The notes beneath the pieces are model-generated. The model was not told the DNA's origin. It worked only from the letters and a program-made list of their open reading frames with translations, and did not search any database. This document shows, in pieces, positions 10,224 to 21,296 of a DNA stretch of 64,000 nucleotides (position 1 is the stretch's first letter; the number at the start of each line of letters is the position of its first letter). Where the stretch lies: the NCBI RefSeq assembly GCF_002019855.1, contig NZ_CM007717.1, positions 5,133,798-5,197,797 on the forward strand, in the 5' to 3' direction. The position numbers were made by a program, and so were the translations under genes. The stretch comes from Streptomyces antibioticus. GTDB taxonomy: Bacteria > Actinomycetota > Actinomycetes > Streptomycetales > Streptomycetaceae.

Positions 10224-10574
10224 TCAGGCGCTCGTGGACGATTCCGCGCCGTCCCGCTCGGTCGTCTCGGCGGGGGACAGGCGGTTCAGGAGCTTGGCGT
10301 AGACCGTGGTCGCCGCTGCCGTGATCGTCGCGAGGAGGGTCACGGACAGGATGCTCAGGAGGGCCGGCCACTGGCGGAGGGCTTCGTCGCGGCACTGTTC
10401 GGAGGGGTCGGGGTCGATGAGGGGGCCTCGGCAGAGGGCGTCGGGGCCGTGGTCGGCCAGGAGCAGGAAGCTGAAGAGGCCCCAGAGCGCCAGGGCCAGG
10501 AAGGTCCAGGCGACCGACCACTTGTCCATCCGTGAGGCGGCTGAGGCGTCGTCACGGGGCTCGGTGGCTGTCAT
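10224..10574 (-). CDS. Small two-helix membrane protein
   Basis: 116 residues, not recognised as a named family. Two hydrophobic segments (about residues 21-42, WTFLALALWGLFSFLLL, and 71-92, LLSILSVTLLATITAAATTV) are separated by an acidic loop with two Cys (LCRGPLIDPDPSEQCRDEA) that could form a disulfide outside the cell. The C-terminal tail is acidic. The ATG at 10574 has gaaggag upstream, a good ribosome site. It is divergent from the WXG-like cassette at 10702 and could share its regulatory region, but no functional link is visible. Confidence 0.7.
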   Translation of the reverse strand: MTATEPRDDASAASRMDKWSVAWTFLALALWGLFSFLLLADHGPDALCRGPLIDPDPSEQCRDEALRQWPALLSILSVTLLATITAAATTVYAKLLNRLSPAETTERDGAESSTSA

Positions 10575-10701
10575 GGTCCGGTCTCCTTCGGTCGTGGTTT
10601 CCTTTTGAAATGTACGCGGTCCGAAGATCTTTCCAGAAGCGGGCGGACGCGCTTGCTAACCTGACGCGTGTATGTCAACCGAGGGCGCGGGGGAGTCCGT
10701 C

Positions 10702-11127
10702 ATGACGCAATCGGCAGGAGAGCAGGGCCCCCTCGGGGTGCAGATCGACCATGTGCCGTCGGAACCGGGAGGGTCGGGGACCCCCGGCCTTTGGCAGCCG
10801 AACCTGGTGTCGACCCCCGCTCAGAAGAAAGCCGCCGCCCAGGCCATCGAGGACCACATCGAGCCGGACACGAGCAAGGCCGGCGACCACGCGGACGACG
10901 AGACCGGCAAGGCCGTCACGGCGTTCGCCCCGAAGGACGGCGACGGCTGGGTCACCTCCACCTCGCTCAAGTCGGCGCACAAGACCTGGGGTGACCAGGT
11001 CAAGAACCTGATGAACCGGCTCGCCTCGGAGAAGGCCGCGCTGCGCAGCACCGGACTGCTGTTCCAGACCACGGACTTCGGCATCGGGACCGGCCTGCGC
11101 CAGACCTCACCGCTCGACGGGTACTGA
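10702..11127 (+). CDS. Small WXG100-partner-like protein of a type VII-like cassette
   Basis: 141 residues from ATG 10702. An earlier in-frame ATG at 10672 exists, but GGGGGAG at 10688-10694 fits the internal start better. The N-terminal half is polar and Pro/Gly-rich. The C-terminal half is amphipathic helical (SLKSAHKTWGDQVKNLMNRL, then EKAALRSTGLLFQTTDFGIG), resembling one arm of ESAT-6/WXG100-type helical hairpins. There is no signal peptide. It precedes the 764-residue WXG-containing protein by 60 nt, suggesting that the two products form a secreted or chaperone pair. Assignment to the type VII world is inferred from motif and context; no Ecc secretion genes lie nearby. Confidence 0.65.
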   Translation: MTQSAGEQGPLGVQIDHVPSEPGGSGTPGLWQPNLVSTPAQKKAAAQAIEDHIEPDTSKAGDHADDETGKAVTAFAPKDGDGWVTSTSLKSAHKTWGDQVKNLMNRLASEKAALRSTGLLFQTTDFGIGTGLRQTSPLDGY

Positions 11128-11187
11128 CAGGGCCGTAGCGCCCGCCGCTCCGATCAAGCCGTACGCCATCACGCATCACGGGGACCC

Positions 11188-13482
11188 ATGCCGACGTACA
11201 ACGAGATCATGACGACCGACCTGTCCACGCTCACCGCGGCCGCCGAACGCTGGGACGGCATGGCGGGGGAGTTCCTCAAGCAGGAGACGGCGTACCGGCG
11301 GGACGTGTACGGCATCAGCATGGGCCAGACCTGGCTCGGGCTGAGCGCGAACGCCGCCGGCAAGCGTTTCGACGTCACGCTCAAGGAGTTCCAGAACGCC
11401 CAGGTCGAGGCCAAGGCCATCGCCTCGCTGCTGCGCGACGCGCACGCCCAGTTCGTGGATCTGCGCGGAAAGCTGGAGACGGCCCGCAAGGAGGCCGTCG
11501 AGGCGGGGATGCGCGTGTCCGACCAGGGCATCGTCACCTTCGACACCTCGCAGTTGGGCGCGGGTGAGCTGAACGCCTACCGCCACGACCCGGATTACCA
11601 GCAGAGCGTGCGGAAAAGCGTCAGTTCCTGGCAGCAGCGCGTCGACCACCTGGTGCAGGCCGTGAACGACGCCGACGACGGCGTCAAGGTCGCCTTCGAC
11701 GCCGTCGTCGTCGACTCGGACATCACCGACGGCACCGTCAACGGCTTCAACGGCAAGGCCCAGGGCGACATCGAGAAGTACGAGGCGCAGAAGGCCGACG
11801 ACATAGCCGGCCGGCTCGCCAAGGGCGAGAAGGTCTCCGACGCCGATCTGGCCGAACTCCGGCGCGCGTTCCGGGACAACGCCGGGGACGACGTGTTCAA
11901 CAAGACGTTCCTCAGCGGACTCGGCCCCGACGCGACCATCAAGTTCACCAATGAGCTGAACGACCTCGCCTACGACTCCGACAAGAGCCGCAAGAGCGTC
12001 TACCTCGACCTCCAGGGCGGACTCGCCAACACCGTCGCCGCGGCGACCCAGGTGCCGGGCTCGGTCGCCGACATGCCGCCCGGATCGCAGAAGTTCAAGG
12101 ACTGGCTCGCCAGCGACGACGGCGCCTTCTACCGCCAGTGGACGCAGGGCCTGGAGAAGGCCGGCACCAAGAACTTCGGGTCCAACACCAACCCGCTGTA
12201 CGGCTACCAGTCGTTCGTGAGCCTGATGCAGCACAGCGACACCAAGTACGACGACCAGTTCCTCTACCAGATGGGCGACGACCTCATCGCGGCGGAGAAG
12301 AAGCACCCCGGCATCTTCACGGAGTGGGGCCCCGGCCACGACGGGATCCGCGCCGACGCCATCGACGGGCTCCTCGGTGTGATGAGCCGTAACCCGGACG
12401 CCGCCACCGCCTTCTTCGACCCGGCGGGCAACGGCGCCGGCGCCGACCACGTCGGCAACGACCATCTGCACTATCTGGCCGGCAGCGGCGACGGCACCCG
12501 CGAGTGGCCCAAGCACGTGATCACCGGCATCTCGGTCATGGAGTTGGACGACCCGCTGCACAAGGCCGGTCTGGGCGCCGCGCTGGAGGCCGCCACGACC
12601 GGCCACCCGCCGCTGGCGGCCGGTCAGGACCCGTGGCCCGAGACCAAGCACACCGACGCCCAGGCCCGGGTGATGCACGCGGTCATCACCGAACTGGCGC
12701 CCTCCGCCGGCACCGACGGGGTGGCCGCGAACATGCGGCAGCCGCTGGCCAACGCGCTTGCCGCGTACACGGACGACACCCACGAGATCCTCGGCGGCAT
12801 GGACGCCGACTACGTGCGGGCGGCGACCGGGGAAGGCACCTTCCGGGACGGCGACACCACGCATGTGGCGGTGACCCAGAAGGACCTGGTCCAGTTCATG
12901 CGGGGACTCTCCGAGGACCCGGACGCCTACGCCACCCTGCACAAGGCGGAGTCCCGGTACATCGACGTCGAGATGCGCGGCATCCCGGAGGGGGCCACCG
13001 ACTTCGAGCGGTCCGCGCCGCTGAGCAAGGCGGGCGCCACCCTCGGGGCGTACTCGGCCATCCGCGAGGACGTGATCAACGACGAGCGCATGGCCGGATA
13101 CAGCGAGGCCGACTGGAAGTCGAAGATCGCTTATCACATCATCGGCGGCGCGGTGACCCCGCTGGCCATCCCCACGGCGGGCGGCTCCATCGTCGTGGGC
13201 GACGCCCTCCAGCGCGGGGTGGACACCTGGGCCTGGCAGTGGGGCAACTCGATGAAGGCCGAGGCGGACGTCACGGCCAACGCCGGCATCGCCGACGAGT
13301 ACCTCAACGCCCACAACCAGATGGTCACCATGGTCGACACCTGGGCCTCCGACCGTACGGACATCGACACCTCGACCGACAAGGGCAAGGCCCAGCTCCA
13401 GGTGCTCACCGACGACATCCTGAACGGCCACGACCGCGGGTCGAGCACGGCCCAGAAGTACCTGACGGACACCACCAACTGA
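11188..13482 (+). CDS. Large WXG-domain protein, DUF6571-type
   Basis: 764 residues. The first 110 form two long helices around TWLGLSANAAGKRF, where W49-L50-G51 is a WXG motif, like an ESAT-6/LXG-type targeting domain. A long helical middle follows. From about residue 516 a C-terminal domain (MRQPLANALAAYTDDTHEILGG to the end) includes a hydrophobic stretch near residue 655 (GGAVTPLAIPTAGG). I recall this arrangement from Streptomyces proteins called DUF6571; their function is unknown. The C-terminal domain is paralogous to the luminal part of the next gene product. There is no signal peptide, so export, if any, would use a type VII-like route. The upstream ribosome site is weak (cacgggga). 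Confidence 0.8.
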   Translation: MPTYNEIMTTDLSTLTAAAERWDGMAGEFLKQETAYRRDVYGISMGQTWLGLSANAAGKRFDVTLKEFQNAQVEAKAIASLLRDAHAQFVDLRGKLETARKEAVEAGMRVSDQGIVTFDTSQLGAGELNAYRHDPDYQQSVRKSVSSWQQRVDHLVQAVNDADDGVKVAFDAVVVDSDITDGTVNGFNGKAQGDIEKYEAQKADDIAGRLAKGEKVSDADLAELRRAFRDNAGDDVFNKTFLSGLGPDATIKFTNELNDLAYDSDKSRKSVYLDLQGGLANTVAAATQVPGSVADMPPGSQKFKDWLASDDGAFYRQWTQGLEKAGTKNFGSNTNPLYGYQSFVSLMQHSDTKYDDQFLYQMGDDLIAAEKKHPGIFTEWGPGHDGIRADAIDGLLGVMSRNPDAATAFFDPAGNGAGADHVGNDHLHYLAGSGDGTREWPKHVITGISVMELDDPLHKAGLGAALEAATTGHPPLAAGQDPWPETKHTDAQARVMHAVITELAPSAGTDGVAANMRQPLANALAAYTDDTHEILGGMDADYVRAATGEGTFRDGDTTHVAVTQKDLVQFMRGLSEDPDAYATLHKAESRYIDVEMRGIPEGATDFERSAPLSKAGATLGAYSAIREDVINDERMAGYSEADWKSKIAYHIIGGAVTPLAIPTAGGSIVVGDALQRGVDTWAWQWGNSMKAEADVTANAGIADEYLNAHNQMVTMVDTWASDRTDIDTSTDKGKAQLQVLTDDILNGHDRGSSTAQKYLTDTTN

Positions 13483-13502
13483 CCAGCGCAGCGAGGAAGA
13501 AC

Positions 13503-14498
13503 ATGCCCGAGACACCGCCGCCGACCGACCGGCGTCCGCGCCGCCGTGCCGCGCTGATCGCCGCCGTCGCCTGTGTGGCGGTCGCCGGGGGCATCGGGGC
13601 GTGGTTCCTCGTCGGATCCGGCGGGGACGCGGAGGGCTGCGCCGACTTGCTGAAGGACAAGCGGATCCAGAAGGCGCTGGGCGAGGACCACGCGGCCGTC
13701 ACGGACTGCGCCGAGCTGGGTACGGCGATCCGCGAGGCCACCGTGGGGTCGGTACCGGGGGAGCACTCGCTGCGCCAGGCGCAGGCCATGAAGGACGTCC
13801 TCGTCGCCGTCGGGAACGGCCTGGACGACAAGGGCGGGCGCCTCGACCCGGAGCTGAGCGTGCCGCTCGCCGTGGCCCTGGCCGACTACGCGGCGGACAC
13901 CGACAAGCTGCTCGGCATCGGGGACGCCGACCACGTGTCCCACGCCGTGCCCTCGGAGCCGGCCTGGGAGGACGCCGACGGTGTCCACATGTCCGTACTG
14001 AGACTCGAACTACTTCGTACGATACGGGCGTTGTCGCAGGAGCCCGCCGCGTACACAGCGCTGCGGGACGCGGCGACCCGGTACGCCGCCGAGGGGCTCG
14101 CCGCGGTGCGGCCCGGCACCACCGGCGCCGAACTGACCGTGCCCCCCGCCCGCAACTCCCGCACCCTGGGCACCCTGGACGGCGTGCGCGCCGACGTCCT
14201 GCGCGACCTCGGCGCGAAGGAGGCGGACCGCTGGCAGGACGAGGTCCTGGCGGGGCTGACCAAGGACGCCACCGAGCCGCCGTCGTACACGAAGGACCCC
14301 GTCGGCCACCTCGTCGCCACCTGGCAGCAGACCCTGCGCGCGAAGGGCGCGGACGCCCTGGAGGACCAGAGCGCCGACCTGACCGCCACCTGGGGCACGG
14401 CCCTGGGGCTGGACGCGTCCGTGCGGGACGACCTGCGAAAGGACGCCTCCGACAGCTCTTTCAACGAGCGAAAGGACACGCTCGACCAGCTCGACTGA
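13503..14498 (+). CDS. Membrane-anchored paralogue of the DUF6571-type C-terminal domain
   Basis: 331 residues from ATG 13503 (gaggaag upstream), 20 nt after the previous stop. An Arg-rich cytoplasmic N-terminus precedes one membrane helix (about residues 16-37); the rest should lie outside. From about residue 118 the sequence follows the C-terminal domain of the 764-residue neighbour: LSVPLAVALADYAADT against MRQPLANALAAYTDDT, then DADHV, the LLRTIRALSQEPAAYTAL segment, and a GTLDGVRADVLRD segment. The two are therefore divergent paralogues, one free and one anchored. An immunity, receptor or assembly-partner role for the anchored copy is possible but unproven. Confidence 0.75.
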   Translation: MPETPPPTDRRPRRRAALIAAVACVAVAGGIGAWFLVGSGGDAEGCADLLKDKRIQKALGEDHAAVTDCAELGTAIREATVGSVPGEHSLRQAQAMKDVLVAVGNGLDDKGGRLDPELSVPLAVALADYAADTDKLLGIGDADHVSHAVPSEPAWEDADGVHMSVLRLELLRTIRALSQEPAAYTALRDAATRYAAEGLAAVRPGTTGAELTVPPARNSRTLGTLDGVRADVLRDLGAKEADRWQDEVLAGLTKDATEPPSYTKDPVGHLVATWQQTLRAKGADALEDQSADLTATWGTALGLDASVRDDLRKDASDSSFNERKDTLDQLD

Positions 14499-14570
14499 GA
14501 GGTCCCACCCCGGGTCTCAGATGCCGGACGATCACGCAGCCCCCTGGCCTTCCGGTTTACACAGGAGTAA

Positions 14571-15986
<1,416 letters not shown>

Positions 15987-16089
15987 GGACCGGACGCGGG
16001 GGCGGACGCCGGGCGGGCCGTCGGAGAACCGACAGGCGCTACCCCACATGGCCCTGTCACCGCACGGCGTCCGTGGGAAGACTTGACCC

Positions 16090-16422
16090 ATGCAGAAGCT
16101 CTCCCTCGACGCCCTGGCCCGGGAACACCTCGAACGCGCTGCCGCCGCCTCCACGGGCCGCAGTGCGAGCACCGTGTACGGCGGTCATGAACACGTGCTG
16201 CGTCAGACCCTGCTCGCCCTGACCGCCGGCACCTCCCTCGCCGACCATGAGAACCCGGGGGAGGCGACCCTGCTGGTCCTGCGTGGCCGGGTGCGTCTGA
16301 CCAGCGGCGACACCGCCTGGGAGGGAAGGAGCGGTGACCTGATCACCGTGCCTGACGCCCGGCACGGGCTCGAGGCGCTGGAGGACTCGGCGGTCCTGCT
16401 GACGGTCGCCAAGACCGGCTGA
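16090..16422 (+). CDS. Small cupin-domain protein
   Basis: 110 residues. A single cupin barrel is suggested by the beta-rich, Gly-spaced pattern ADHENPGEATLLVLRGRVRL (first cupin motif, with His and Glu ligands) and GDLITVPDARHGLEALEDS (second motif, with His). Such proteins bind a metal and may act as sensors, isomerases or dioxygenase-like enzymes; the sequence does not say which. The ATG at 16090 is the natural start. It lies alone 103 nt after gdhA and before the long S10-operon leader. Confidence 0.85.
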   Translation: MQKLSLDALAREHLERAAAASTGRSASTVYGGHEHVLRQTLLALTAGTSLADHENPGEATLLVLRGRVRLTSGDTAWEGRSGDLITVPDARHGLEALEDSAVLLTVAKTG

Positions 16423-16445
16423 CCGGCGGGGCGGCGTGCGAGGGT

Positions 16446-16473
16446 TTGACCTTCGTCACGCTCGGGGTATTCT
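16446..16473 (+). promoter_or_regulatory. Predicted promoter of the S10 operon
   Basis: TTGACC at 16446-16451, a 16-bp spacer and TATTCT at 16468-16473. A second weaker pair may lie about 40 nt downstream (TTGGCG near 16485, with a -10 in the cagact region near 16510). The resulting leader to rpsJ is about 370 nt, long enough for regulation by RNA structure. No reading frame of note was seen between 16423 and 16853. Confidence 0.5.
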
Positions 16474-16746
16474 CTCCGGCTCGATTGGCGGAGGCGCTGC
16501 CCCGTATGGCAGACTAGCGGGGTTGCTCGGTCGAGTGTTGATGCTGTGCGCCTCCCGCCGGGAGGACCGGAAGCGAGTCCCACAGTACTCGTCGCCCTAA
16601 CTGCCAGATGGCAGCGCTGGGGCGGACGTACGGGAATCTTTCGGGAAGCGCGGTGCGGCACCGGCCAGGCGCCCGGTGGGCCTTTCGTCCCCGGCTTGCG
16701 GTTCCGGTAGGGCCGTGTGCATTCCCGCAGGGGTGTTCGAACAAGG

Positions 16747-16796
16747 GACATCTTTGTCAGCGGGAGCGCGACACGCCCGACCGCGTGGGTCGGAGA
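16747..16796 (+). promoter_or_regulatory. Structured leader element of rpsJ, shared with rpsL
   Basis: A small hairpin (gaca tctt tgtc, 16747-16758) is followed by GGGA and the 28-nt block 16769-16796, which matches 4363-4390 before rpsL at 27 of 28 positions. The first hairpin differs in sequence between the two leaders but keeps a stem, which suggests selection on RNA structure. It lies about 60 nt before the rpsJ start. Confidence 0.65.
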
Positions 16797-16853
16797 ACGA
16801 AGCGGGAACACCAGGCTTCAGAGCGTACGAAGAGACAGGACTACTGAGTAGCC

Positions 16854-17162
16854 ATGGCGGGACAGAAGATCCGCATCCGGCTCAAGGCCTACGACCACGA
16901 GGTCATCGACTCCTCGGCGAAGAAGATCGTCGAGACGGTGACGCGTACTGGTGCGTCGGTCGCGGGCCCGGTGCCGCTGCCCACTGAGAAGAACGTGTAC
17001 TGCGTCATCAAGTCGCCGCACAAGTACAAGGACTCGCGCGAGCACTTCGAGATGCGCACGCACAAGCGCCTGATCGACATCCTCGACCCCACCCCCAAGA
17101 CCGTTGACTCTCTGATGCGACTCGACCTCCCGGCCGGTGTCGACATCGAGATCAAGCTCTGA
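16854..17162 (+). CDS. rpsJ: 30S ribosomal protein S10 / NusE
   Basis: 102 residues ([19 protein letters not shown], then [29 protein letters not shown]). It is a 30S head protein and also acts as NusE, linking transcription and antitermination factors to NusG. First gene of the S10 operon, 17 nt before rplC. The long loop with the conserved HKDSRE-type motif that contacts 16S rRNA is complete. Confidence 0.98.
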   Translation: MAGQKIRIRLKAYDHEVIDSSAKKIVETVTRTGASVAGPVPLPTEKNVYCVIKSPHKYKDSREHFEMRTHKRLIDILDPTPKTVDSLMRLDLPAGVDIEIKL

Positions 17163-17179
17163 GGGTCGGTGAGCTGAGA

Positions 17180-17824
17180 ATGGCAAAGCAGATCAAGGGC
17201 ATCCTGGGCGAGAAGCTCGGCATGACGCAGGTGTGGGACGAGAACAACCGTGTTGTTCCGGTCACCGTCGTCAAGGCCGGCCCCAACGTCGTGACCCAGG
17301 TTCGTACGAACGACGCCGACGGCTACGAGTCCGTCCAGATCGCGTTCGGCGAGATCGACCCGCGCAAGGTGAACAAGCCCCTCAAGGGCCACTTCGCGAA
17401 GGCCGACGTCACCCCCCGTCGCCACCTCGTCGAGATCCGCACCGCGGACGCCTCCGAGTACACGCTCGGCCAGGAGATCACCGCTGAGGTGTTCGAGGCC
17501 GGCATCAAGGTCGACGTGACCGGCAAGAGCAAGGGCAAGGGCTTCGCCGGTGTCATGAAGCGTCACAACTTCAAGGGCCTCGGCGCCGGTCACGGCACCC
17601 AGCGCAAGCACCGCTCCCCCGGCTCCATCGGTGGCTGCGCCACCCCGGGCCGTGTGTTCAAGGGCCTCCGTATGGCGGGTCGCATGGGCAACGAGCGGGT
17701 CACCACCCAGAACCTGACCGTCCACGCCGTTGACGCGGAGAAGGGTCTGCTGCTCATCAAGGGCGCTGTCCCCGGTCCGAACGGCGGCCTCGTCCTGGTC
17801 CGCACCGCGGCCAAGGGGGCCTGA
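17180..17824 (+). CDS. rplC: 50S ribosomal protein L3
   Basis: 214 residues. L3 is an early assembly protein whose extension reaches toward the peptidyl-transferase centre. [19 protein letters not shown] at the N-terminus and [28 protein letters not shown] in the central loop, broken here by name only, mark it; that loop includes the Gln usually methylated. No substitution suggestive of pleuromutilin or linezolid resistance could be judged from sequence alone. It starts 17 nt after rpsJ. Confidence 0.97.
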   Translation: MAKQIKGILGEKLGMTQVWDENNRVVPVTVVKAGPNVVTQVRTNDADGYESVQIAFGEIDPRKVNKPLKGHFAKADVTPRRHLVEIRTADASEYTLGQEITAEVFEAGIKVDVTGKSKGKGFAGVMKRHNFKGLGAGHGTQRKHRSPGSIGGCATPGRVFKGLRMAGRMGNERVTTQNLTVHAVDAEKGLLLIKGAVPGPNGGLVLVRTAAKGA

Positions 17825-17832
17825 GGTAACCG

Positions 17833-18486
17833 ATGAGCACTGTTGACATCCTTTCGCCTGCCGGCGAGAAGACCGGTAGCGTCGAGCTCCCCGCGGAGAT
17901 CTTCGGCGTGGAGAAGGTCAGCATCCCGCTGATCCACCAGGTCGTCGTCGCGCAGAACGCGGCTGCCCGTCAGGGCACGCACAAGACGAAGACCCGTGGC
18001 GAGGTCCGTGGTGGTGGCAAGAAGCCTTACCGCCAGAAGGGCACCGGCCGCGCCCGTCAGGGCTCGACCCGCGCGCCGCAGTTCGCCGGTGGTGGCGTCG
18101 TGCACGGTCCCGTGCCGCGCGACTACTCGCAGCGGACCCCCAAGAAGATGAAGGCTGCCGCCCTGCGTCACGCCCTCACCGACCGGGCCCGCCACAACCG
18201 CATCCACGTCGTCACCGGCGTGGTCGACGGCGAGATCTCCACCAAGGCCGCGAAGTCGCTGTTCGGCAAGATCAGCGAGCGCAAGAACCTGCTGCTCGTC
18301 GTCGAGCGCAGCGACGAGGCCGCGTGGCTCTCCGCCCGCAACCTGCCCCAGGTGCACATCCTGGAGCCGGGCCAGCTGAACACGTACGACGTGATCGTCT
18401 CGGACGACGTGGTCTTCACCCAGGCCGCTCTCGAGTCCTTCGTCGCAGGCCCGAAGGCCAACGACTCCGAAGGGACTGAGGTCTGA
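17833..18486 (+). CDS. rplD: 50S ribosomal protein L4
   Basis: 217 residues. L4 lines the nascent-peptide tunnel through its extended loop, here [20 protein letters not shown] followed by [18 protein letters not shown]. In E. coli L4 represses the S10 operon through leader RNA. Whether the leader at 16747-16796 works this way here is unknown. Its stop overlaps the rplW start by one base. Confidence 0.97.
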   Translation: MSTVDILSPAGEKTGSVELPAEIFGVEKVSIPLIHQVVVAQNAAARQGTHKTKTRGEVRGGGKKPYRQKGTGRARQGSTRAPQFAGGGVVHGPVPRDYSQRTPKKMKAAALRHALTDRARHNRIHVVTGVVDGEISTKAAKSLFGKISERKNLLLVVERSDEAAWLSARNLPQVHILEPGQLNTYDVIVSDDVVFTQAALESFVAGPKANDSEGTEV

Positions 18487-18905
18487 TGGCCGTCCGTCAC
18501 CCCTCCATCGCCGCGAAGGCCGCGAAGGCCGCCAAGGCCGCGCGCGTCGCCAAGGCGAAGCGCCACGCCACCGAGGGCAAGAACACCGTCGTCACCGCGC
18601 CCAGCAAGGCGTACACGGACCCCCGTGACGTGCTGCTGAAGCCGGTCGTGTCGGAGAAGAGCTACGCGCTCCTCGACGAGAACAAGTACACGTTCATCGT
18701 CGACCCGAACGCCAACAAGACCCAGATCAAGCAGGCCGTCCAGTCGGTCTTCTCGGTCAAGGTCACCGGGGTCAACACGATCAACCGCCAGGGCAAGCGC
18801 AAGCGGACCCGCACGGGCTTCGGCCAGCGCGCCGCCACCAAGCGCGCGATCGTGACCCTCGCCGAGGGCGACCGTATCGACATCTTCGGCGGTCCGACCG
18901 CGTAA
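18486..18905 (+). CDS. rplW: 50S ribosomal protein L23
   Basis: 139 residues, longer than the roughly 100 of most bacteria. The first 40 residues are an Ala/Lys-rich extension ([20 protein letters not shown]) seen in Streptomyces. The conserved part begins [21 protein letters not shown]23 sits at the tunnel exit and docks trigger factor, SRP and SecYEG. The ATG overlaps the rplD stop (TGATG), implying coupled translation. The extension is low-complexity and may be flexible. Confidence 0.96.
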   Translation: MAVRHPSIAAKAAKAAKAARVAKAKRHATEGKNTVVTAPSKAYTDPRDVLLKPVVSEKSYALLDENKYTFIVDPNANKTQIKQAVQSVFSVKVTGVNTINRQGKRKRTRTGFGQRAATKRAIVTLAEGDRIDIFGGPTA

Positions 18906-18943
18906 GCGGGTCGGATCGTCCGATATCGGACGAGGACTGAGAA

Positions 18944-19780
18944 ATGGGAATCCGCAAGTACAAGCCGACTACGCCGGGCCGCCGTGGCTCCAGCGTCGCC
19001 GACTTCGTCGAGGTCACGCGGTCCACGCCGGAGAAGTCGCTGGTCCGTCCCCTGCACAGCAAGGGCGGCCGTAACAATTCCGGTCGTGTGACCGTTCGCC
19101 ACCAGGGTGGCGGACACAAGCGCGCCTACCGCGTGATCGACTTCCGTCGTCACGACAAGGACGGCGTGCCGGCGAAGGTCGCGCACATCGAGTACGACCC
19201 CAACCGCACCGCGCGCATCGCGCTGCTGCACTACGCGGACGGCGAGAAGCGCTACATCCTCGCCCCGCGCAACCTCCAGCAGGGCGACCGCGTCGAGAAC
19301 GGTCCCGGGGCCGACATCAAGCCGGGCAACAACCTGGCGCTCCGCAACATCCCGGTCGGTACCACGATCCACGCGATCGAGCTCCGTCCCGGTGGCGGCG
19401 CCAAGTTCGCCCGCTCCGCCGGTGCCTCCGTGCAGCTGCTCGCGAAGGAGGGCTCGATGGCCCACCTCCGCATGCCCTCCGGCGAGATCCGCCTGGTCGA
19501 CCAGCGCTGCCGCGCCACGGTCGGCGAGGTCGGCAACGCCGAGCAGAGCAACATCAACTGGGGCAAGGCCGGCCGTAAGCGCTGGCTGGGCGTGCGCCCG
19601 ACCGTCCGTGGTGTCGCGATGAACCCGGTCGACCACCCGCACGGTGGTGGTGAGGGCAAGACCTCCGGTGGTCGCCACCCGGTCTCCCCGTGGGGTCAGA
19701 AGGAGGGTCGTACTCGTTCGCCGAAGAAGGCTTCGAACAAGTACATCGTCCGCCGCCGCAAGACGAACAAGAAGCGCTAG
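18944..19780 (+). CDS. rplB: 50S ribosomal protein L2
   Basis: 278 residues. L2 is needed for subunit joining and supports the peptidyl-transferase centre. [20 protein letters not shown] begins it; the conserved [19 protein letters not shown] and [17 protein letters not shown] are present, including the His region thought important for activity. It starts 38 nt after rplW. Confidence 0.98.
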   Translation: MGIRKYKPTTPGRRGSSVADFVEVTRSTPEKSLVRPLHSKGGRNNSGRVTVRHQGGGHKRAYRVIDFRRHDKDGVPAKVAHIEYDPNRTARIALLHYADGEKRYILAPRNLQQGDRVENGPGADIKPGNNLALRNIPVGTTIHAIELRPGGGAKFARSAGASVQLLAKEGSMAHLRMPSGEIRLVDQRCRATVGEVGNAEQSNINWGKAGRKRWLGVRPTVRGVAMNPVDHPHGGGEGKTSGGRHPVSPWGQKEGRTRSPKKASNKYIVRRRKTNKKR

Positions 19781-19792
19781 GAGCGGGTTCAG

Positions 19793-20074
19793 ATGCCGCG
19801 CAGTCTCAAGAAGGGACCCTTCGTCGACGGCCACCTCGTGAAGAAGGTGGACGCCCAGAACGAAGCCGGTACCAAGAACGTCATCAAGACCTGGTCCCGT
19901 CGCTCGATGATCATCCCCAGCATGCTGGGCCACACGATCGCGGTGCACAACGGCAAGACCCACATTCCGGTGTTTGTCACCGAGTCGATGGTCGGCCACA
20001 AGCTCGGCGAGTTCTCGCCGACGCGCACCTTCCGGGGTCACGTCAAGGACGACCGGAAGTCGAAGCGCCGCTAA
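19793..20074 (+). CDS. rpsS: 30S ribosomal protein S19
   Basis: 93 residues beginning [19 protein letters not shown] and ending in [13 protein letters not shown]. It is a 30S head protein that contacts the S13 region and the 50S subunit through bridge B1a. It starts 12 nt after rplB with a ggagcgg ribosome site. Confidence 0.98.
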   Translation: MPRSLKKGPFVDGHLVKKVDAQNEAGTKNVIKTWSRRSMIIPSMLGHTIAVHNGKTHIPVFVTESMVGHKLGEFSPTRTFRGHVKDDRKSKRR

Positions 20075-20116
20075 CAGCGGGGTGGAATGACCATGACAGA
20101 CACTGGAAGGACAACC

Positions 20117-20464
20117 ATGGAAGCCAGGGCCCAGGCGCGGTACATCCGCGTCACGCCCATGAAGGCCCGCCGCGTGGTGGACCTTATCCGTGGCATGGAT
20201 GCCACGGAGGCTCAGGCGGTCCTGCGTTTCGCCCCGCAGGCCGCGAGCGTGCCGGTCGGCAAGGTGCTGGACAGCGCCATTGCCAACGCCGCGCACAACT
20301 ACGACCACACCGATGTCGACAGCCTCTTCATCTCCGAGGCGTACGTCGATGAGGGCCCGACCCTGAAGCGGTTCCGTCCGCGTGCCCAGGGCCGTGCCTA
20401 CCGGATCCGCAAGCGGACCAGCCACATCACCGTGGTCGTCAGCAGCAAGGAAGGAACCCGGTAA
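20117..20464 (+). CDS. rplV: 50S ribosomal protein L22
   Basis: 115 residues from ATG 20117 ([20 protein letters not shown]), which has ggaagga upstream. In-frame ATGs at 20087 and 20093 would add about 8-10 residues lacking in the family. L22 spans the ribosome and its beta-hairpin ([20 protein letters not shown]) lines the exit tunnel, the macrolide-sensitive constriction. No insertion or deletion is seen in the hairpin. Its stop overlaps the rpsC start. Confidence 0.96.
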   Translation: MEARAQARYIRVTPMKARRVVDLIRGMDATEAQAVLRFAPQAASVPVGKVLDSAIANAAHNYDHTDVDSLFISEAYVDEGPTLKRFRPRAQGRAYRIRKRTSHITVVVSSKEGTR

Positions 20465-21291
20465 TGGGCCAGAAGGTTAACCCGCATGGGTTCCGGCTCG
20501 GCATCACCACCGACTTCAAGTCGCGTTGGTACGCCGACAAGTCGTACAAGGAATACGTCAAGGAAGACGTCGCCATCCGTCGGATGATGACGTCCGGCAT
20601 GGAGCGCGCCGGCATCTCGAAGGTGGAGATCGAGCGCACCCGTGACCGTGTCCGCGTCGACATCCACACCGCGCGTCCGGGCATCGTCATCGGCCGCCGC
20701 GGCGCCGAGGCCGACCGTATCCGCGGCGACCTGGAGAAGCTGACCAAGAAGCAGGTCCAGCTCAACATCCTCGAGGTCAAGAACCCGGAGACGGACGCTC
20801 AGCTCGTGGCCCAGGCCGTCGCCGAGCAGCTCTCCTCCCGCGTCTCCTTCCGTCGGGCCATGCGCAAGAGCATGCAGTCCGCCATGAAGGCCGGCGCCAA
20901 GGGCATCAAGATCCAGTGCGGTGGCCGCCTCGGTGGCGCCGAGATGTCCCGCTCGGAGTTCTACCGCGAGGGCCGTGTGCCCCTGCACACGCTCCGCGCG
21001 AACGTGGACTACGGCTTCTTCGAGGCCAAGACGACCTTCGGCCGTATCGGTGTGAAGGTCTGGATCTACAAGGGCGACGTCAAGAACATCGCCGAGGTCC
21101 GCGCCGAGAACGCCGCTGCCCGCGCCGGCAACCGCCCGGCCCGTGGCGGCGCCGACCGCCCGGCCCGTGGTGGCCGCGGTGGCGAGCGTGGCGGTCGCGG
21201 TCGTAAGCCGCAGCAGGCTCCGGCTGCCGAGGCCCCCAAGGCCGAGGCTCCCGCCGCCGCTCCGGCTGAGAGCACCGGAACGGAGGCCTGA
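20464..21291 (+). CDS. rpsC: 30S ribosomal protein S3
   Basis: 275 residues. The type II KH domain motif is [18 protein letters not shown], and the C-terminal domain includes [17 protein letters not shown]3 forms part of the mRNA entry tunnel with S4 and S5. The last 50 residues are an Arg/Gly-rich then Ala/Pro-rich tail ([19 protein letters not shown]), longer than in E. coli but normal for Streptomyces. TAATG overlap with rplV. Confidence 0.98.
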   Translation: MGQKVNPHGFRLGITTDFKSRWYADKSYKEYVKEDVAIRRMMTSGMERAGISKVEIERTRDRVRVDIHTARPGIVIGRRGAEADRIRGDLEKLTKKQVQLNILEVKNPETDAQLVAQAVAEQLSSRVSFRRAMRKSMQSAMKAGAKGIKIQCGGRLGGAEMSRSEFYREGRVPLHTLRANVDYGFFEAKTTFGRIGVKVWIYKGDVKNIAEVRAENAAARAGNRPARGGADRPARGGRGGERGGRGRKPQQAPAAEAPKAEAPAAAPAESTGTEA

Positions 21292-21296
21292 CCGAC

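Noticed and set aside
16423-16853. Possible small gene in the rpsJ leader
   Set aside because: A 79-codon frame starts at 16608 but has no ribosome site or conserved pattern and overlaps the structured leader.
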